Shown: positions 62,594 to 64,000 of the stretch, piece by piece
Position numbering within the stretch: the first letter of the stretch is position 1
How the letters are laid out: each line of letters opens with the position of its first letter
NCBI RefSeq assembly: GCF_017942085.1
Contig: NZ_JAGKSP010000013.1
Coordinates: 94,079 to 158,078 of the forward strand
DNA: 64,000 nucleotides
Direction of reading: 5' to 3'
Source of the DNA: Paenibacillus lignilyticus
GTDB taxonomy: Bacteria > Bacillota > Bacilli > Paenibacillales > Paenibacillaceae
The notes under the pieces: generated by a model
Databases searched by the model: none
What the model was told of the DNA's origin: nothing
The model's input: only the letters and a program-made list of their open reading frames with translations
Position numbers and translations under genes: made by a program

Positions 62594-62668
62594 TGGCTGG
62601 GGATCTAGGATTCGAACCTAGGGATGACGGAGTCAAAGTCCGTTGCCTTACCGCTTGGCTAATCCCCA
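62594..62668 (-). tRNA. tRNA-Gln(TTG)
   Basis: Acceptor TGGGGAT, loop CTTTGAC with anticodon TTG, encoded CCA. Confidence 0.95.
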
Positions 62669-62695
62669 ACGCATAAGTGTACATTGTAGTTGTTA

Positions 62696-62772
62696 TGGGG
62701 CGACCGATGGGAATTGAACCCACGAATGCCGGATCCACAAACCGGTGCGTTAACCACTTCGCCACGATCGCC
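62696..62772 (-). tRNA. tRNA-His(GTG)
   Basis: The extra G(-1) opposite C73, diagnostic of tRNA-His, is encoded. Loop TTGTGGA gives anticodon GTG; encoded CCA. The base pair closing the anticodon loop (31/39) is T-T. Confidence 0.95.
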
Positions 62773-62787
62773 ATACAACTAATTAAT

Positions 62788-62861
62788 TGGCAGGGGCAGC
62801 AGGAATTGAACCCACACCAACGGTTTTGGAGACCGTTGTTCTACCCTTAAACTATGCCCCT
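62788..62861 (-). tRNA. tRNA-Trp(CCA)
   Basis: Acceptor AGGGGCA, loop CTCCAAA with anticodon CCA, encoded 3' CCA. Confidence 0.95.
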
Positions 62862-62870
62862 AAGATTAAA

Positions 62871-62954
62871 TGGTGGAGGATGATGGATTCGAACCACCGA
62901 ACCGTGAGGAAGAGATTTACAGTCTCCCGCGTTTGGCCACTTCGCTAATCCTCC
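62871..62954 (-). tRNA. tRNA-Tyr(GTA)
   Basis: Acceptor GGAGGAT, loop CTGTAAA with anticodon GTA, long variable arm, encoded CCA. Confidence 0.95.
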
Positions 62955-62958
62955 ATAA

Positions 62959-63034
<76 letters not shown>

Positions 63035-63056
63035 ATATGGACTTCTAGTTTAAAAA

Positions 63057-63132
<76 letters not shown>

Positions 63133-63146
63133 GAACTTTGAAGAAA

Positions 63147-63223
63147 TGGCGGAGCCGACGGGATTCGAACCCGCGGTCTCCTGCGTGACAGGCAGGCATG
63201 TTGGGCCACTACACCACGGCTCC
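63147..63223 (-). tRNA. tRNA-Asp(GTC)
   Basis: Acceptor GGAGCCG, loop CTGTCAC with anticodon GTC, encoded CCA. Confidence 0.95.
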
Positions 63224-63260
63224 GCGTTATTAATGCTCGGTATGTACTACCGAATTGTTT

Positions 63261-63337
63261 TGGTTGCGGGGGCAGGATTTGAACCTGCGGCCTTCGGGTT
63301 ATGAGCCCGACGAGCTACCGAGCTGCTCCACCCCGCG
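63261..63337 (-). tRNA. initiator tRNA-fMet(CAT)
   Basis: Anticodon CAT with three G-C pairs in the anticodon stem (CGGGCTCATAACCCG) and an unpaired C1-A72 acceptor start, both initiator hallmarks; encoded CCA. Confidence 0.95.
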
Positions 63338-63367
63338 TCATTAAAAGGTACTTCTTATGAAGTTAAA

Positions 63368-63443
63368 TGGTGGAGGCTGACGGGATCGAACCGCCGACCC
63401 TCTGCTTGTAAGGCAGATGCTCTCCCAGCTGAGCTAAGCCTCC
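63368..63443 (-). tRNA. tRNA-Val(TAC)
   Basis: Acceptor GGAGGCT, loop CTTACAA with anticodon TAC, encoded CCA. Confidence 0.95.
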
Positions 63444-63456
63444 GTGTTGAGCGACA

Positions 63457-63495
63457 AGTAATACTATAACTCATTTACTTGTGTCAATGCAAGTC
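63457..63495 (-). promoter_or_regulatory. possible internal promoter between tRNA-Glu and tRNA-Val
   Basis: The 78-bp gap is the longest within the array and AT-rich. The minus strand carries a TTGACA hexamer and TATAGT/TAGTAT boxes, but the spacing (13-15 bp) is short. Confidence 0.25.
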
Positions 63496-63521
63496 TTTTT
63501 TTGAAGAATTTTTAAAGAAAA

Positions 63522-63596
63522 TGGTGACCCGTAGGGGACTCGAACCCCTGTTACCTCCGTGAAAGGGAGGTGTCTTAACCACTTGACCAACGGGCC
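63522..63596 (-). tRNA. tRNA-Glu(TTC)
   Basis: Acceptor GGCCCGT, loop CTTTCAC with anticodon TTC, encoded CCA. Confidence 0.95.
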
Positions 63597-63601
63597 ATAT
63601 C

Positions 63602-63692
63602 TGGCGGAGAGCGAGAGATTCGAACTCTCGAGACGCGGTTAGCGCCTACACGATTTCCAATCGTGCTCCTTCGACCACTCGGACAGCTCTCC
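63602..63692 (-). tRNA. tRNA-Ser(GGA)
   Basis: Acceptor GGAGAGC, loop TTGGAAA with anticodon GGA, long variable arm, encoded CCA. Confidence 0.95.
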
Positions 63693-63699
63693 AGATGAA

Positions 63700-63775
63700 T
63701 GGCTCCCCGAACAGGACTCGAACCTGTGACAACTCGATTAACAGTCGAGTGCTCTACCAACTGAGCTATCAGGGA
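63700..63775 (-). tRNA. tRNA-Asn(GTT)
   Basis: Acceptor TCCCTGA, loop CTGTTAA with anticodon GTT, encoded CCA. First tRNA of the array, 109 bp after the 23S end. Confidence 0.95.
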
Positions 63776-63883
63776 ACAGTATAATTCAGGAACTTATGTC
63801 ACCCTGAAAACTGGATACGAACCTTTGCGAAGGTTTTGTTTAGCTGATTTTGTCCGAAGTTGAACATCCGAGCGAATGTTCGT

Positions 63884-64000
63884 AGGATAAGCCCTCGACC
63901 GATTAGTATTCGTCAGCTGCATGCATTGCTGCACTTCCACCTCGAACCTATCAACCTGATCGTCTTTCAGGGGTCTTACATACTGGGAAATCTCATCTTG
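63884..64000 (-). rRNA. 23S rRNA, 3' end (partial)
   Basis: The minus strand carries the conserved 23S 3'-terminal sequence, including the CAAGATGAGATTTCCCA block and the terminal GGTCGAGGGCTTATCC. The gene begins outside the right edge. The mature 3' end is estimated from the CTTATCC that normally pairs with the 5' end. Confidence 0.9.

Noticed and set aside
62171..62774. Short minus-strand open frames across the tRNA genes
   Set aside because: They are translations of tRNA genes (repeated VAEWQTR/GSIPV-type peptides), not proteins.
63457..63495. CRISPR-like or repeat structure in the AT-rich gap between tRNAs
   Set aside because: No direct repeats; only a weak promoter-like pattern remains.

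Overview
The window looks like a chromosomal segment of a spore-forming, carbohydrate-scavenging Firmicute, most likely Paenibacillus or a close relative. The reasons are a SspI spore protein gene behind a sigma-G-like promoter, YesMN-type two-component systems beside LplABC-type sugar transporters, Bacillales-type Shine-Dalgarno sites with frequent TTG/GTG starts, and a 16-gene tRNA array downstream of an rRNA operon. I saw no insertion sequence, prophage or CRISPR array.

Region 1 (1-8641, minus strand) is a sugar-uptake locus: membrane sensor kinase, AraC-type response regulator, lipoprotein solute-binding protein, two permeases, and a GH38 alpha-mannosidase-like enzyme cut by the window edge. 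Alpha-mannosides are therefore the likely substrate. A small upstream frame and a terminator-like hairpin precede the kinase. Region 2 (8800-12480) holds a LysR regulator converging on a two-gene CHR-family chromate transporter, then a ROK regulator. Region 3 (12486-29882, minus strand apart from one AraC gene) is an alpha-galactoside-type locus: two-component system, binding protein, two permeases, a secreted alpha-galactosidase-like gene broken by an in-frame TAG, an intact GH36 alpha-galactosidase, an aldose-1-epimerase-like protein, and a 1115-residue DUF5107/TPR protein with a divergent AraC regulator. Region 4 (29995-34814) is a third binding protein/permease/permease operon with a divergent AraC regulator and a cre-like site. 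None of the three transporter loci encodes an ATPase, so a shared MsmX-type ATPase elsewhere is inferred.

Region 5 (34822-39405) has a DsbA-like thiol oxidoreductase, an acyltransferase, a SpoU/TrmH methyltransferase, a KtrA-type potassium channel regulator, SspI and a DinB-family protein. Region 6 (39421-44889) is a LacI-regulated catabolic operon with three Gfo/Idh/MocA dehydrogenases (two are tandem duplicates) and a ThuA-like protein. Region 7 (44937-52676) has two TM2-domain membrane proteins, RF3, a cyclase-family hydrolase, glucose-6-phosphate dehydrogenase, a YwmB-like protein, a Gly/Tyr-rich small protein and an orphan FliD-like protein. Region 8 (52679-57778) has divergent molybdenum cofactor genes (moeA with an internal repeat, and mobB), then rhamnose mutarotase and a fucose/arabinose isomerase-family gene with a divergent AraC regulator.

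Region 9 (57790-61897, minus strand) is an envelope-stress operon that mixes Lia and Psp elements: LiaI/F-like membrane protein, PspA, PspC, a second PspA, LiaS-like kinase and LiaR-like regulator. Region 10 (62195-64000, minus strand) is the 3' end of a 23S rRNA gene followed directly by 16 tRNA genes and a strong terminator, with no 5S rRNA gene in between.

All assignments rest on reading the sequence and on family knowledge; no database search was run.
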